Assembly (NCBI GenBank): GCA_026874595.1 | Contig: CM049316.1 | Location: 558,001 to 622,000, forward strand | DNA: 64,000 nt | Reading direction: 5' to 3' | Source: Sipunculus nudus | Taxonomy: Eukaryota; Annelida; Sipuncula; Golfingiida; Sipunculidae | Part shown: piece after piece, positions 36,252 to 44,855 of the stretch | How the letters are laid out: the number at the start of each line of letters is the position of its first letter | How positions within the stretch are numbered: position 1 is the first letter of the stretch | Made by a program: the position numbers and the translations under genes | The notes under the pieces: generated by a model | What the model saw: only the letters and a program-made list of their open reading frames with translations | What the model was told of the DNA's origin: nothing | Databases searched by the model: none

Positions 36252-38891
36252 ATGGCTTCCTCAGACGACCGATCGGCACACACGGTGCAGGAGCGCGGTG
36301 TAGCTGTCGGGCACCCGCTCGAATGCGCGGATTCTACAGAGTGGCTCAGGTTGTGGGCGGACACGTTGACGGCGCTGATCGATGTGAACGTATCAAAACA
36401 TGTGTATCCTGATCTTATGCTTCAGAGTTTGCCACGCTTGCGGTCAAACGCGTGTGTGGCAAAGGAAATGTCATTTTTTGTACGCGAAAGTCTGCATTGT
36501 TCTTTATCGCGTGTCACGTACGGACTGTCCTTGCTCTTGCCGCGACTGTCCCTCGAGATGGATCACGTTGCTTCCTGTCTGGAAGAATACGTTCGTAACT
36601 CTCAAGACATGCAGCGAGACGCGAGGTGTGGTAGAAACCAGGGCTTGACGGAACAGCAGGTTGAGTCGCTGTGTCAGAAATACTTCCGTTCTGTGCTTCG
36701 GACAGAGGACTGTCGGTTTTGGCACACAACGGGCAGTAACACTGCATGGACGGTGCACGAGATGCAGAAATGCTGTTGGGACCTTGATTTCGCTTTTTAC
36801 AGCACACCCCTGGAAGAGGTTATTACCGCCCTCGGAGAGCTAGAGGAAGTATGTGCGAAACTGTTTGTTTCAGTTTGGGTATTGCCTCCCCACCTGTTGG
36901 ATATGAGCCTGGGTTGTTTAGCATGTGTTTCTGCTCAGGCCTTTGCGTATTCCCTCGCGCAAGATGGGTCCCGTGCAGGGGCCGACCCACCTGAACAAAC
37001 CAAGTTAGGTGCCAGTAACTGTTCTCATATTGTGTCATGTGACACGGGGCATGATCTTTTCCAGACGTTAAATGTGCCGGCAGGAAGCGGGTCATGTCAA
37101 CGGGAGCGAAGCAGAGATGGAGCTGCTCCTGCAGGTGATGGCGAACGTGTGGCCGCGGTCAACCAGTTGCCTAACGCTCCTGACATGGCACTGGCTGCCG
37201 GTTCTCCACGTCCTATAAACTCTGTCGACCCCACTGAAGACAGGTATTACTGTGGTTTCGGGAACACCTCTGGCGCAGACGACAGGCTCCTCAAGGAGCT
37301 GCGACTGGGTAACAGTCATGTGGCAGAAAAGACCCGTCTGTTGTTGGAAAACATGAGGCGCGCCCGTTCGGAAATAGACTCGCATTGGCGGAATTCGGCT
37401 GATATTTTTAGATGGTGTGGTGAACGCGGTGACACTGACGTGCAAACCGAGGGTCATTACGCGGGCAATGCCGTTCTCATGTACACGGTTCCCGTCTACG
37501 GGTTGACTGTTGAAGAGCTCGTGGGGAACGAGTTTGCGGCCATGGACGCTCAGGCCGAGCTTGAAGCCCGCAAACACGAGACTAGGATCAAGGAGCAGTT
37601 AAAAAAAGCTAGGGACCGTGGAGTCCAAGACGCGCCACAAGCTGTTGCGTGGGACATCTTGAAAGGGATTAACATGGATGGTAGCAACAACGGGGGTTTG
37701 GCGCAAATGTTGGAGCGGGTGACAGGGAGGCGTTATGGGGTCGGCAACCAAGCAGTTGGATGTGGAAACAATGAACGTCCTGGACGTTCTTGCGTTGATG
37801 ATTACATCGATACCTTGGTTACGGAGATGACGTCATGTGACATAGACTCCGTCCAGAAATCGGTGGGAGAGCGCGTTTTCGAACGTCACCGCAAACTGGT
37901 GAGGGCGAGGCACGCAAAGCTGTTGCGCAAATTGCGCAGGGCGAAAGAAGACCTGTCCTGTTGCATGCAGCCCCGCGTAGCGGGACAAGAGATCTTGTCA
38001 GGACTTTTCGCCGTCAGACGATGTGTCAAAGCAGTGCAGCTCTTCCGAGAGGTTGTTTCCGCGCAGGCGGGAGCAGACGTGAACCCCGACGATTTGCAAA
38101 ATGGTTGGCTTGTGCCTGGGGACGGGTCACCGTATGATCCGTCCCGTGTTCCTCGCCCGCGTGTAGCTGAAGCGTGGGAGGTCAGTTGCGGGGAGCCCCT
38201 GCTGGAAACTGTCAACATATCGATGGCCTCAGAACTGACTAAGTCCCTGCAACTTGGCCCTATGTGGATGTCCAGGGACTCGCACGAGGATACAGCGTGT
38301 CCCGTCAGGGCGGGATTTGTTATGCACGCTGTTTGGTCTGCAAGAGGCGTCCCCGCGTCTGCGCGTGCTGACGTTGAGAGGTTCTGCTCTTTGAAATCGG
38401 AAATGGGAGCACTGGGGTCACGTCAGGCGGAACGCTTCGGGGATGTGTTCCCAGTGATGCAGGAACAGTATCTGGAACTGTTGCAGCAGTTGCGGGCGCA
38501 GGAAGCGCAGACGTCGTCAATTGATGCCGAAAACCAAACTCGTCTGGACAGTTTGAAGCAAACACGGTTTCTCTGCCACATGCACAAGGTTCGGTTGGTG
38601 GCATATGCTGTTGTGGCGCACCAATTGGCCCATCCGGGGAACCGTGTCCGGTGTCTGTCTGTGGCCGATCCGTCACATTTATGTCCGGGGGAAGGGGGGG
38701 AGGTTTACGCTCTCGAGGAGGCTGTATATGTGGGGCCCGCTTTTTCACCACACACGCTGATATCCAGGCGACACTACACGCCTCCGGTAAACGACGCTGA
38801 CGCACAAGAGGCAAACGCGCGGGATTTATGGGATATAAAACAGAGTCATGACATCTTTGAACTCCTGGCTGCTGCACCAGCGACGCGTTGA
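36252..38891 (+). CDS. 879-aa protein, unknown, possible structural or tegument type
   Basis: ATG at 36252, 76 bp from the divergent gene. Largely helical; cysteines are scattered through the first 280 residues. Around 260-330 a G/A/D-rich, poorly ordered stretch separates two domains. Residues ~430-480 hold a charged E/K/R-rich helix, probably coiled coil, and ~560-620 a basic K-L-R-R-A-K-x-x-L segment. No enzymatic motif recognised. Size, single exon and position in the right-hand half suggest a virion protein, but that is inference. Confidence 0.6.
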   Translation: MASSDDRSAHTVQERGVAVGHPLECADSTEWLRLWADTLTALIDVNVSKHVYPDLMLQSLPRLRSNACVAKEMSFFVRESLHCSLSRVTYGLSLLLPRLSLEMDHVASCLEEYVRNSQDMQRDARCGRNQGLTEQQVESLCQKYFRSVLRTEDCRFWHTTGSNTAWTVHEMQKCCWDLDFAFYSTPLEEVITALGELEEVCAKLFVSVWVLPPHLLDMSLGCLACVSAQAFAYSLAQDGSRAGADPPEQTKLGASNCSHIVSCDTGHDLFQTLNVPAGSGSCQRERSRDGAAPAGDGERVAAVNQLPNAPDMALAAGSPRPINSVDPTEDRYYCGFGNTSGADDRLLKELRLGNSHVAEKTRLLLENMRRARSEIDSHWRNSADIFRWCGERGDTDVQTEGHYAGNAVLMYTVPVYGLTVEELVGNEFAAMDAQAELEARKHETRIKEQLKKARDRGVQDAPQAVAWDILKGINMDGSNNGGLAQMLERVTGRRYGVGNQAVGCGNNERPGRSCVDDYIDTLVTEMTSCDIDSVQKSVGERVFERHRKLVRARHAKLLRKLRRAKEDLSCCMQPRVAGQEILSGLFAVRRCVKAVQLFREVVSAQAGADVNPDDLQNGWLVPGDGSPYDPSRVPRPRVAEAWEVSCGEPLLETVNISMASELTKSLQLGPMWMSRDSHEDTACPVRAGFVMHAVWSARGVPASARADVERFCSLKSEMGALGSRQAERFGDVFPVMQEQYLELLQQLRAQEAQTSSIDAENQTRLDSLKQTRFLCHMHKVRLVAYAVVAHQLAHPGNRVRCLSVADPSHLCPGEGGEVYALEEAVYVGPAFSPHTLISRRHYTPPVNDADAQEANARDLWDIKQSHDIFELLAAAPATR

Positions 38892-39130
38892 CTTTCGTCG
38901 TATCCTATATGAAACAAAACACTCATGATACAAAACCAAATAAAACCAAACACATACAGTCATAATGTGCAATGTGATATTTATTCATTAAACAAAATAT
39001 ATTTATTGTATGCAGGTTTTGATGTTGCATTGTGTGTATATGTGTGTCTGTACATATGTGTATATGTGTGTGTCTGTACATATTGAAATGTCCAGTTTGG
39101 CAGTTGTGACATGATTTCTAACAAGTCTTA
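38892..39130. other. Convergent gap with TG/TA-rich repeats
   Basis: Short gap between convergent genes with a (TG)n/(TA)n-like stretch at 39030-39085 (GTGTGTATATGTGTGTCTGTA repeated) and TTTATT near 38975. Confidence 0.5.
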
Positions 39131-41413
39131 TCAGGAGGCTTCGATCAAATTGCTGATGAATTCAGCCGTGCCGGTTACGTACTCCGGTATATCTACTTTC
39201 ATCATCTCTGCCAGTTTATATATGTTTTGTAACGTCTGTGATCCCGGTTTGAACGCACGTCTTAGTTTGACGGCCAGTTCAGTCTTGTACTTCGACACAG
39301 TTTCTTTCATAACTTTGGCCACATCCTGTGGTATGTTCTTTCCCATCAGGCATTCAGTCAGATCTGCTGTGTAGGGCACGGGGAGTCTCCTTTCGTTGAG
39401 AAAGGTTGCATTGGCGAAGGCCGTGTTGCGGTCCACCAACAACGTGTTTTGAGGTGATATACCGATCCGCAGAACAAACCGGTAGGCCAAATGAAGCCAT
39501 AAAGATAGCGGCAAGCGTTTGGCGTCGTCAGCCGACAGTTTGTGCAGGGGCGCGAGACCCAGCTCGTTATGGTCAATGACAAAACATCCCGTTGGCCCAC
39601 CGTCGGCAAAATGGTTGTAAAATGTGTGGTGGCTGCCGCATACGTAAGAGTATTCCAATCCGAAGGCAATATGCAGGTTGGTCTGCATGTACGACATCAC
39701 GCCGTTACAGAAAAACTCTACGCAGCCCGGAGTGTGCTTGTCCCCGAGGAAAATGTTCATGGCTGCGTGCCTGAACGCCAATTGTTTTGCGTCGTGATAG
39801 AGCATGGGGCCTTTGAACACCTGCTGCGATTTCAAATCAGCTCTCGTGAACGATTTCGTTTTCTGATGCGGCACATGCAACAGAGGCAGGCGGCTCATGA
39901 CCTCTTCTAGTTCTGTGATGGATGTGAAACGCTGTTTCAGTATGTCAGCAGGACATCTGCAGTTAAGGGTCATTCGAACTGGTCCACATGTTACCTCGTG
40001 GCATTTGGGGCGTTTAGCGTCTGCGTCACCTGTGTCTTTTTGCTTCCTTTTCCGGGAAAAGCGATCACACTTGGGCAACGAAAGCCCGTAAACGTCGCTG
40101 TCACATGGTTGGGTCATGGATGGGAAACATTTCCTAAGTCGGTTGCATACCTCTGTCGCAGGGTTTCCACCCCCGCGTGTGTGGCTCTTGCGTGACCGCT
40201 TCGGTCTGGTACACACCCACTGGTTTGTTATAACGGGATAAAATTCGGCGTAATGTTCCATCGACTGGTGCGAACGTTTCCGCCGGGCACCGTAAAACTC
40301 TGTACAGTGGGTGGGGTCTGCTGCACGCTCGGTAACCAACCCTGGTGGCTGTGGGACGCTGCGTCCCGTCCTGCCCCGTCTGGTTGTGCGGTCGATGGCG
40401 TAGTCAGGCATCGCGTTCAAAGGTGGTAGAGACTTTGGTTTAACCAACACCTCGTCGACCAGCAACGTTTTGGAAGCGTCGTGGTTCACAAGCTGCCCCC
40501 GGCCGCCTTTCCGGTTCTTCAGTGCAGGAGGGCACATGCACATCAGGTACCTGATCACGACACAGAAGAGAATCAAAACAGGGTCACCGTATCGTGCAAA
40601 CTTGCCACACGCCGATATGAACACTTGCATGTAACTGTCCCGGTCAGCTATGGCCTCCCGTTGTAGCAGAGACAGCACCAGGTCGATAAGCTGTGGTTTC
40701 CCGTGTGGCTTACTCTGCAACACTGCCTTCCCTGCGTCTGTGACCTTTGCCGGACAGCACGTCATGCACATGGCTACGTGTCTGGCTGCTGACAACAGCC
40801 AAACCGCGATGTCGTCTTTCGTGTCACCGGTCACGATCGGATTCACGTCCCAGTCGTTACATTCTTCCACCTTGTTTTTCCAATCACGCCATGCCCGCAG
40901 CAGATTGGTCAGGGCGAGCGCGACGGACATTGTCCCTGGTTCCGATTCCACCAACGGTATCAGAGTTGCGTCCGGTTGAAACACCCTCATCGGTGGAAGC
41001 GGGGTTCTCGGGTGCAGGAAGGGAGGGGTCAAAGTCGCGGTACACATGCACACAGCTACACGAGATGTTTTCACGTCCAACAGAGTTTCAATGACAGATC
41101 TCATGTTGCGTTTCGACTTGCTCCCCGTTGCATTTGACAAATCGGCCACTAACGTGAAAACACGCGCCGGTGCCAAGCAATGGTCTTCCAGCAGGAACTT
41201 TACAACGTGTTTCCATTTTAGTTTGGGCGGTCGTCTTGATCCTAACAGTTCATCGGTGGCCTGCAACACGTGTTGGATGTCTTTCCTCCTGAGACCTGTT
41301 TGCACCAGGGACAAAAGCTCATCCACGCGTATGGCTAGACCTTCTGAATAGCAGTGCGCGTTTGGGGTTTGCATGTCGGCGTAACTGGCATCAGAGAAAT
41401 GGCCGGGCAGCAT
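39131..41413 (-). CDS. 760-aa protein with possible MgsA/RarA-like helical module, unknown
   Basis: First ATG at 41413; the longer frame starts at GTG. Residues ~25-90 (D-E-L-L-x-x-V-Q-T-G-L-R-R-K-D then F-L-L-E-D) recall the R-R-G-D...E-D helical part of MgsA/RarA C-terminal domains and of similar proteins in large DNA viruses; this is a weak impression. The middle (~330-460) is basic, R/K/S-rich with several nuclear-localisation-like clusters. The C-terminal ~230 residues (from F-K-G-P-M-L-Y to the end) form a second globular domain with G-P-T-G-C-F-V-I-D-H-N-E-L-G. No P-loop ATPase is visible, so it would not be a clamp loader itself. Role unknown; a replication link is inference. Confidence 0.5.
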   Translation of the reverse strand: MLPGHFSDASYADMQTPNAHCYSEGLAIRVDELLSLVQTGLRRKDIQHVLQATDELLGSRRPPKLKWKHVVKFLLEDHCLAPARVFTLVADLSNATGSKSKRNMRSVIETLLDVKTSRVAVCMCTATLTPPFLHPRTPLPPMRVFQPDATLIPLVESEPGTMSVALALTNLLRAWRDWKNKVEECNDWDVNPIVTGDTKDDIAVWLLSAARHVAMCMTCCPAKVTDAGKAVLQSKPHGKPQLIDLVLSLLQREAIADRDSYMQVFISACGKFARYGDPVLILFCVVIRYLMCMCPPALKNRKGGRGQLVNHDASKTLLVDEVLVKPKSLPPLNAMPDYAIDRTTRRGRTGRSVPQPPGLVTERAADPTHCTEFYGARRKRSHQSMEHYAEFYPVITNQWVCTRPKRSRKSHTRGGGNPATEVCNRLRKCFPSMTQPCDSDVYGLSLPKCDRFSRKRKQKDTGDADAKRPKCHEVTCGPVRMTLNCRCPADILKQRFTSITELEEVMSRLPLLHVPHQKTKSFTRADLKSQQVFKGPMLYHDAKQLAFRHAAMNIFLGDKHTPGCVEFFCNGVMSYMQTNLHIAFGLEYSYVCGSHHTFYNHFADGGPTGCFVIDHNELGLAPLHKLSADDAKRLPLSLWLHLAYRFVLRIGISPQNTLLVDRNTAFANATFLNERRLPVPYTADLTECLMGKNIPQDVAKVMKETVSKYKTELAVKLRRAFKPGSQTLQNIYKLAEMMKVDIPEYVTGTAEFISNLIEAS

Positions 41414-41659
41414 GCGCAGGAGCACTTTGTATGCCCAGTCGGCTGACGGTCGTCCAATCAGCGTGCGTCACGTGTGTAACCCGTTTTTGGCAAAATCTGG
41501 AGGGGGGGTTGACTGATACCACATCATATATATAAATGTGACAGCCGCTGGTACATGTGATCACGTGATGCACCGGCACTTCCACAGCCTCATAAATATC
41601 GCGGTTGGTAGGTATGCCCTCATAGACCTCTACGCCGCCGTCGAGGCTGTTGCACAAAA

Positions 41660-43258
41660 ATGTCGTCGAACGAAAACACGTCGCTCCCGGCGACAGAGAA
41701 AGTTGAAGCTGAAGGCTGCAGCACGGGTAAGACTGTCATATCAGATCGCGAAGTGGAAGCCCCTCGACCGGATGGTACCGCGTGTACCAAATCGAACGAT
41801 GGGGAACCCGGGACGTGTAACGATACCGCCAAACCAAAAGGTAGGCCCGGTCATGTATCGTTTGCATGCTTCCGACCACACATTTCCGGTGTGTGTTATC
41901 TGGACGTGAGATGCCAGTTGAAATCCCCGCAAACAGTCCAGAGACCGGGGAACGTGATCTATCTTAACGACACTGGCGTTCAGGGTGCAGTTTCCACTGT
42001 GGCGGAGGTCCTGCTAAAGTGTCCCGATAAACACCCCGGTGCCAGACCAACGGGAACTGATCAAGGAATTATGACAAGTTCATCAGAACACAGAGATTTG
42101 TTCTTTCTGTGTACCAACCGAGCAGCGTCCGAACTCGTCGAGCAACTGAACCCCGAATTAATATGTGATCTGGTGGCGGCAGCATTGGCCTTCTTCCCAC
42201 ACATGCTTGATTGCGTTGTGCTATTTGCATCACAGGAAAACGTGTTTTGCGGAAAGGATTTTACCATATACTGCGTTCAGGAATTGCCCTTACAGCCCGA
42301 TCACAGTTACAGTCTTGTTGGAAAATGGGACCAGGTGCTGAGTACGTTCCATTGTGGGGCGTACACAAACGCTAGTGGTGAACGTATGGTGCTGGTGACG
42401 TACCCAAAGCTTGAATGCCTTGTGCGCGCCGCGAGCGATTCCGATGGCGGTCGTGCGTTTTTTCAAAGCCTCTTGGAAGCCATGGTGACCGAGGAGGATA
42501 CTGACACCAACCCCTGGCAGGTGTTGCTGACAGATGATGTCAACAGGGCTTCTGTCAACGGAAGGACGGTAATGTTGATGTGCAAGATTCGGCGAAAGCC
42601 CAAAGCCGCATCCAATAAGTCTCATGCTGGCGGTTGTCACAGTCACATACAGCAGTTGCGTGCCGAAACATCAGACGTCGCAGAACATCATGTGAAAGAG
42701 AAGAGATACGTTGGACCACTGCGACCGTCTGTAACGCACAGGCGAACGGCCACAGCGCTTGACCGTGATCTGATCACGGTTGTCCGTCATCTGCAACCCC
42801 GAGTGATCTGTGATATTATGTCCGCTGTGTTAATATCGTACCCACACATCCTCGTTTATGCGAACTTTGCAGCAAACACGGAAGGTCTACGATATGCACA
42901 TAAGAAATGCGACCAGATTATCACCGTGTGCTGCGTGGAGGAACTACCCGTCAAACCACAATGGCGATATGAACTCACGGGGACATGGGGTGAGACGTTG
43001 AACACATACAATTGTGTAATCTGTAAGGACGCTCGGTCTGGACCCATCGTGGTGGTTGAGGACCCCGAATTCGCCCGTGTCGTGGAAGCTGTCAGGTTTT
43101 CCGAGGAGGGCAGACGTTTTGTGCAACTGGTCTTGGAGTCTCTTGTGTCGCCCTTCGACGTGTTTGTTACACATGGTGACTACATGTCAAGAGTACTGCT
43201 TGACGACAATATGGACGTGGCATTGTTGTGTTGCATCGTGGAACCCAATACTGATTGA
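41660..43258 (+). CDS. 532-aa protein with internal duplication, unknown
   Basis: ATG at 41660. Two halves align. Residues ~160-280 (L-N-P-E-L-I-C-D-L-V, P-H-M-L-D, C-V-Q-E-L-P-L, Y-S-L-V-G-K-W) match ~385-505 (L-Q-P-R-V-I-C-D-I-M, P-H-I-L-V, C-V-E-E-L-P-V, Y-E-L-T-G-T-W), with the same alternating hydrophobic beta pattern. The gene thus arose by intragenic duplication. The first ~60 residues are S/T/E-rich and disordered. No known fold is recognised; dimer-like pseudo-symmetry is likely. It diverges from the 760-aa gene (247 bp apart). Confidence 0.6.
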   Translation: MSSNENTSLPATEKVEAEGCSTGKTVISDREVEAPRPDGTACTKSNDGEPGTCNDTAKPKGRPGHVSFACFRPHISGVCYLDVRCQLKSPQTVQRPGNVIYLNDTGVQGAVSTVAEVLLKCPDKHPGARPTGTDQGIMTSSSEHRDLFFLCTNRAASELVEQLNPELICDLVAAALAFFPHMLDCVVLFASQENVFCGKDFTIYCVQELPLQPDHSYSLVGKWDQVLSTFHCGAYTNASGERMVLVTYPKLECLVRAASDSDGGRAFFQSLLEAMVTEEDTDTNPWQVLLTDDVNRASVNGRTVMLMCKIRRKPKAASNKSHAGGCHSHIQQLRAETSDVAEHHVKEKRYVGPLRPSVTHRRTATALDRDLITVVRHLQPRVICDIMSAVLISYPHILVYANFAANTEGLRYAHKKCDQIITVCCVEELPVKPQWRYELTGTWGETLNTYNCVICKDARSGPIVVVEDPEFARVVEAVRFSEEGRRFVQLVLESLVSPFDVFVTHGDYMSRVLLDDNMDVALLCCIVEPNTD

Positions 43259-43814
43259 AAAGGTTTGATACTGTCCCCATCATGGGATTTGCGCGTGTGG
43301 GACATTAACATGTGACAACGTATGTTTTGTTGTGGTCCAGCCAAACCAGTTTTGCGAGTGATGTGGTATATGTTTCTCTTTGTGATGTGTATACAACTTT
43401 AAACTGTTATAATTGTACATTGTTTTTTTTTGTCATGTACCCCAATCAGCCGTTCTGACGTGTACGTTATTTGATCGCGCTGGACGTTTGTACCTTTAGA
43501 GCGTTTTGTCATATGACCTACATCACACACACGCACATACACATTCGAAAACACAGCAGAGCAATGACAATGTGAAACAATAAATAAATATATATCTATC
43601 TTTATTGTGGTCTGAACTCAATTTATTGATGAAATACGAGTGTGTATGATATGATCAGTGTCCAAAAACTCGGTCTGATTCTGTAGGGTTCAACATCTCC
43701 TCATTTCCAGCCACCTGCTTCTTACTTACAGTTTCGTCTTTGTCAATCCGTCAAGACGTTTCTGCAGTTGCAGAGATCCCCGGGAATAGTGGAGGTGGGA
43801 AAGGTAGGGTTGAA
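43259..43814. other. Convergent intergenic region
   Basis: 556 bp between convergent genes. Contains AATAAATAAATATATA near 43578-43592 and TTTATTG near 43600, suitable as polyadenylation signals on both strands. No gene is seen. Confidence 0.4.
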
Positions 43815-44774
43815 TTATGGGATATCGTTTCCGCGACCCAACCCACCGTTCCACACGTGTTCGTGTGACAGGCGCATGTCCCTTGCGTACTGTGCTACTG
43901 GGTCCATTGCATCCCCGGCCTGTAACAGTCGGAACACAGTGGCCCAGACGTGTCCTGTACACTTCCCGCGGCACGTGTTTGATCCGTGAGCGGCACCATT
44001 CATATCGGCATCGGGTAGAGGGCAGGTGGAGGCGTGTGACTTCAGCAGCCTGCGCAAAGGGTGTATCATATCCATGTCTACGGTGTAAATAAAGCCTTCG
44101 CTCTTGTGGCGTATTGCACCCGACATCATGAGGAACCCGAGCGCCATGTCACGTATGACTATGGCCGGCAGTGCAAGCCTCCGGTCCATGTGGAAACGTA
44201 GCATCTGTCCCATCCTAGCGGCCGTATTGGTCGACACGCAAGCCAAAGCCAGAGCTCCGCATGCGGTGAAACGCAAGGCGCCCGGTACGGGGTCACGTGC
44301 GTGGTCGTACGACAGGTGGAAATGGCCCTCTTCTGCGTATGGTGTTCCCGTTGGCGTCCAGAATTGGGTTGCCGCCGCCCAGGCCGTCCTGAGCTCAATT
44401 TCATGGGGTTTACCCACAGACGCCCACAGAGACGAATACGTTTTGTTTTGCATGAAGGCGGATATGCGCAAACCGACTCCGTCCGGCATAAAAGCTGCCC
44501 ACAGTGTGGGGTCTTCCAGTCCTATGCGTTCTAGCGCGAAGTGTATTGCCTCCAGCACGAGGGCGTAATCAGCGAAGCATCGGGCCATACGGTATGCTAT
44601 GTGCTTTCGTCTGTTAGTAAATGCGTCTGGTCCACCGCAGAATGTAAACGTGTCATCGTGTTTAAGGTGGAGCAGCCATTCAATGAAATCCCTCATACCG
44701 GCAGATCTGTCCAAAAGTTGGAAACCAACGTATAAATCCGTAAACTCGGAGCGCTTTGCATGTCCGTTTTCCAT
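43815..44774 (-). CDS. 319-aa protein, unknown
   Basis: ATG at 44774. Helix-rich, with a long A-rich stretch in the middle (T-A-C-G-A-L-A-L-A-C) and a short histidine-rich C-terminus. No transmembrane segment or catalytic motif recognised. Its size is similar to herpesvirus triplex subunits, but sequence gives no support. It lies 81 bp downstream of the polymerase-like gene on the same strand, so the two may be expressed together. Confidence 0.5.
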   Translation of the reverse strand: MENGHAKRSEFTDLYVGFQLLDRSAGMRDFIEWLLHLKHDDTFTFCGGPDAFTNRRKHIAYRMARCFADYALVLEAIHFALERIGLEDPTLWAAFMPDGVGLRISAFMQNKTYSSLWASVGKPHEIELRTAWAAATQFWTPTGTPYAEEGHFHLSYDHARDPVPGALRFTACGALALACVSTNTAARMGQMLRFHMDRRLALPAIVIRDMALGFLMMSGAIRHKSEGFIYTVDMDMIHPLRRLLKSHASTCPLPDADMNGAAHGSNTCRGKCTGHVWATVFRLLQAGDAMDPVAQYARDMRLSHEHVWNGGLGRGNDIP

Positions 44775-44855
44775 AGTTATTTCAAAGCTGTATCTGGTCT
44801 TATCGCGTGTGTGTACACGGGCGCTTCGAAGGGTGAATCCGTATTGGTTTGATAT

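Noticed and set aside
43815-44774. Triplex subunit (UL18-like) call
   Set aside because: Only length agrees; no alignable motif.
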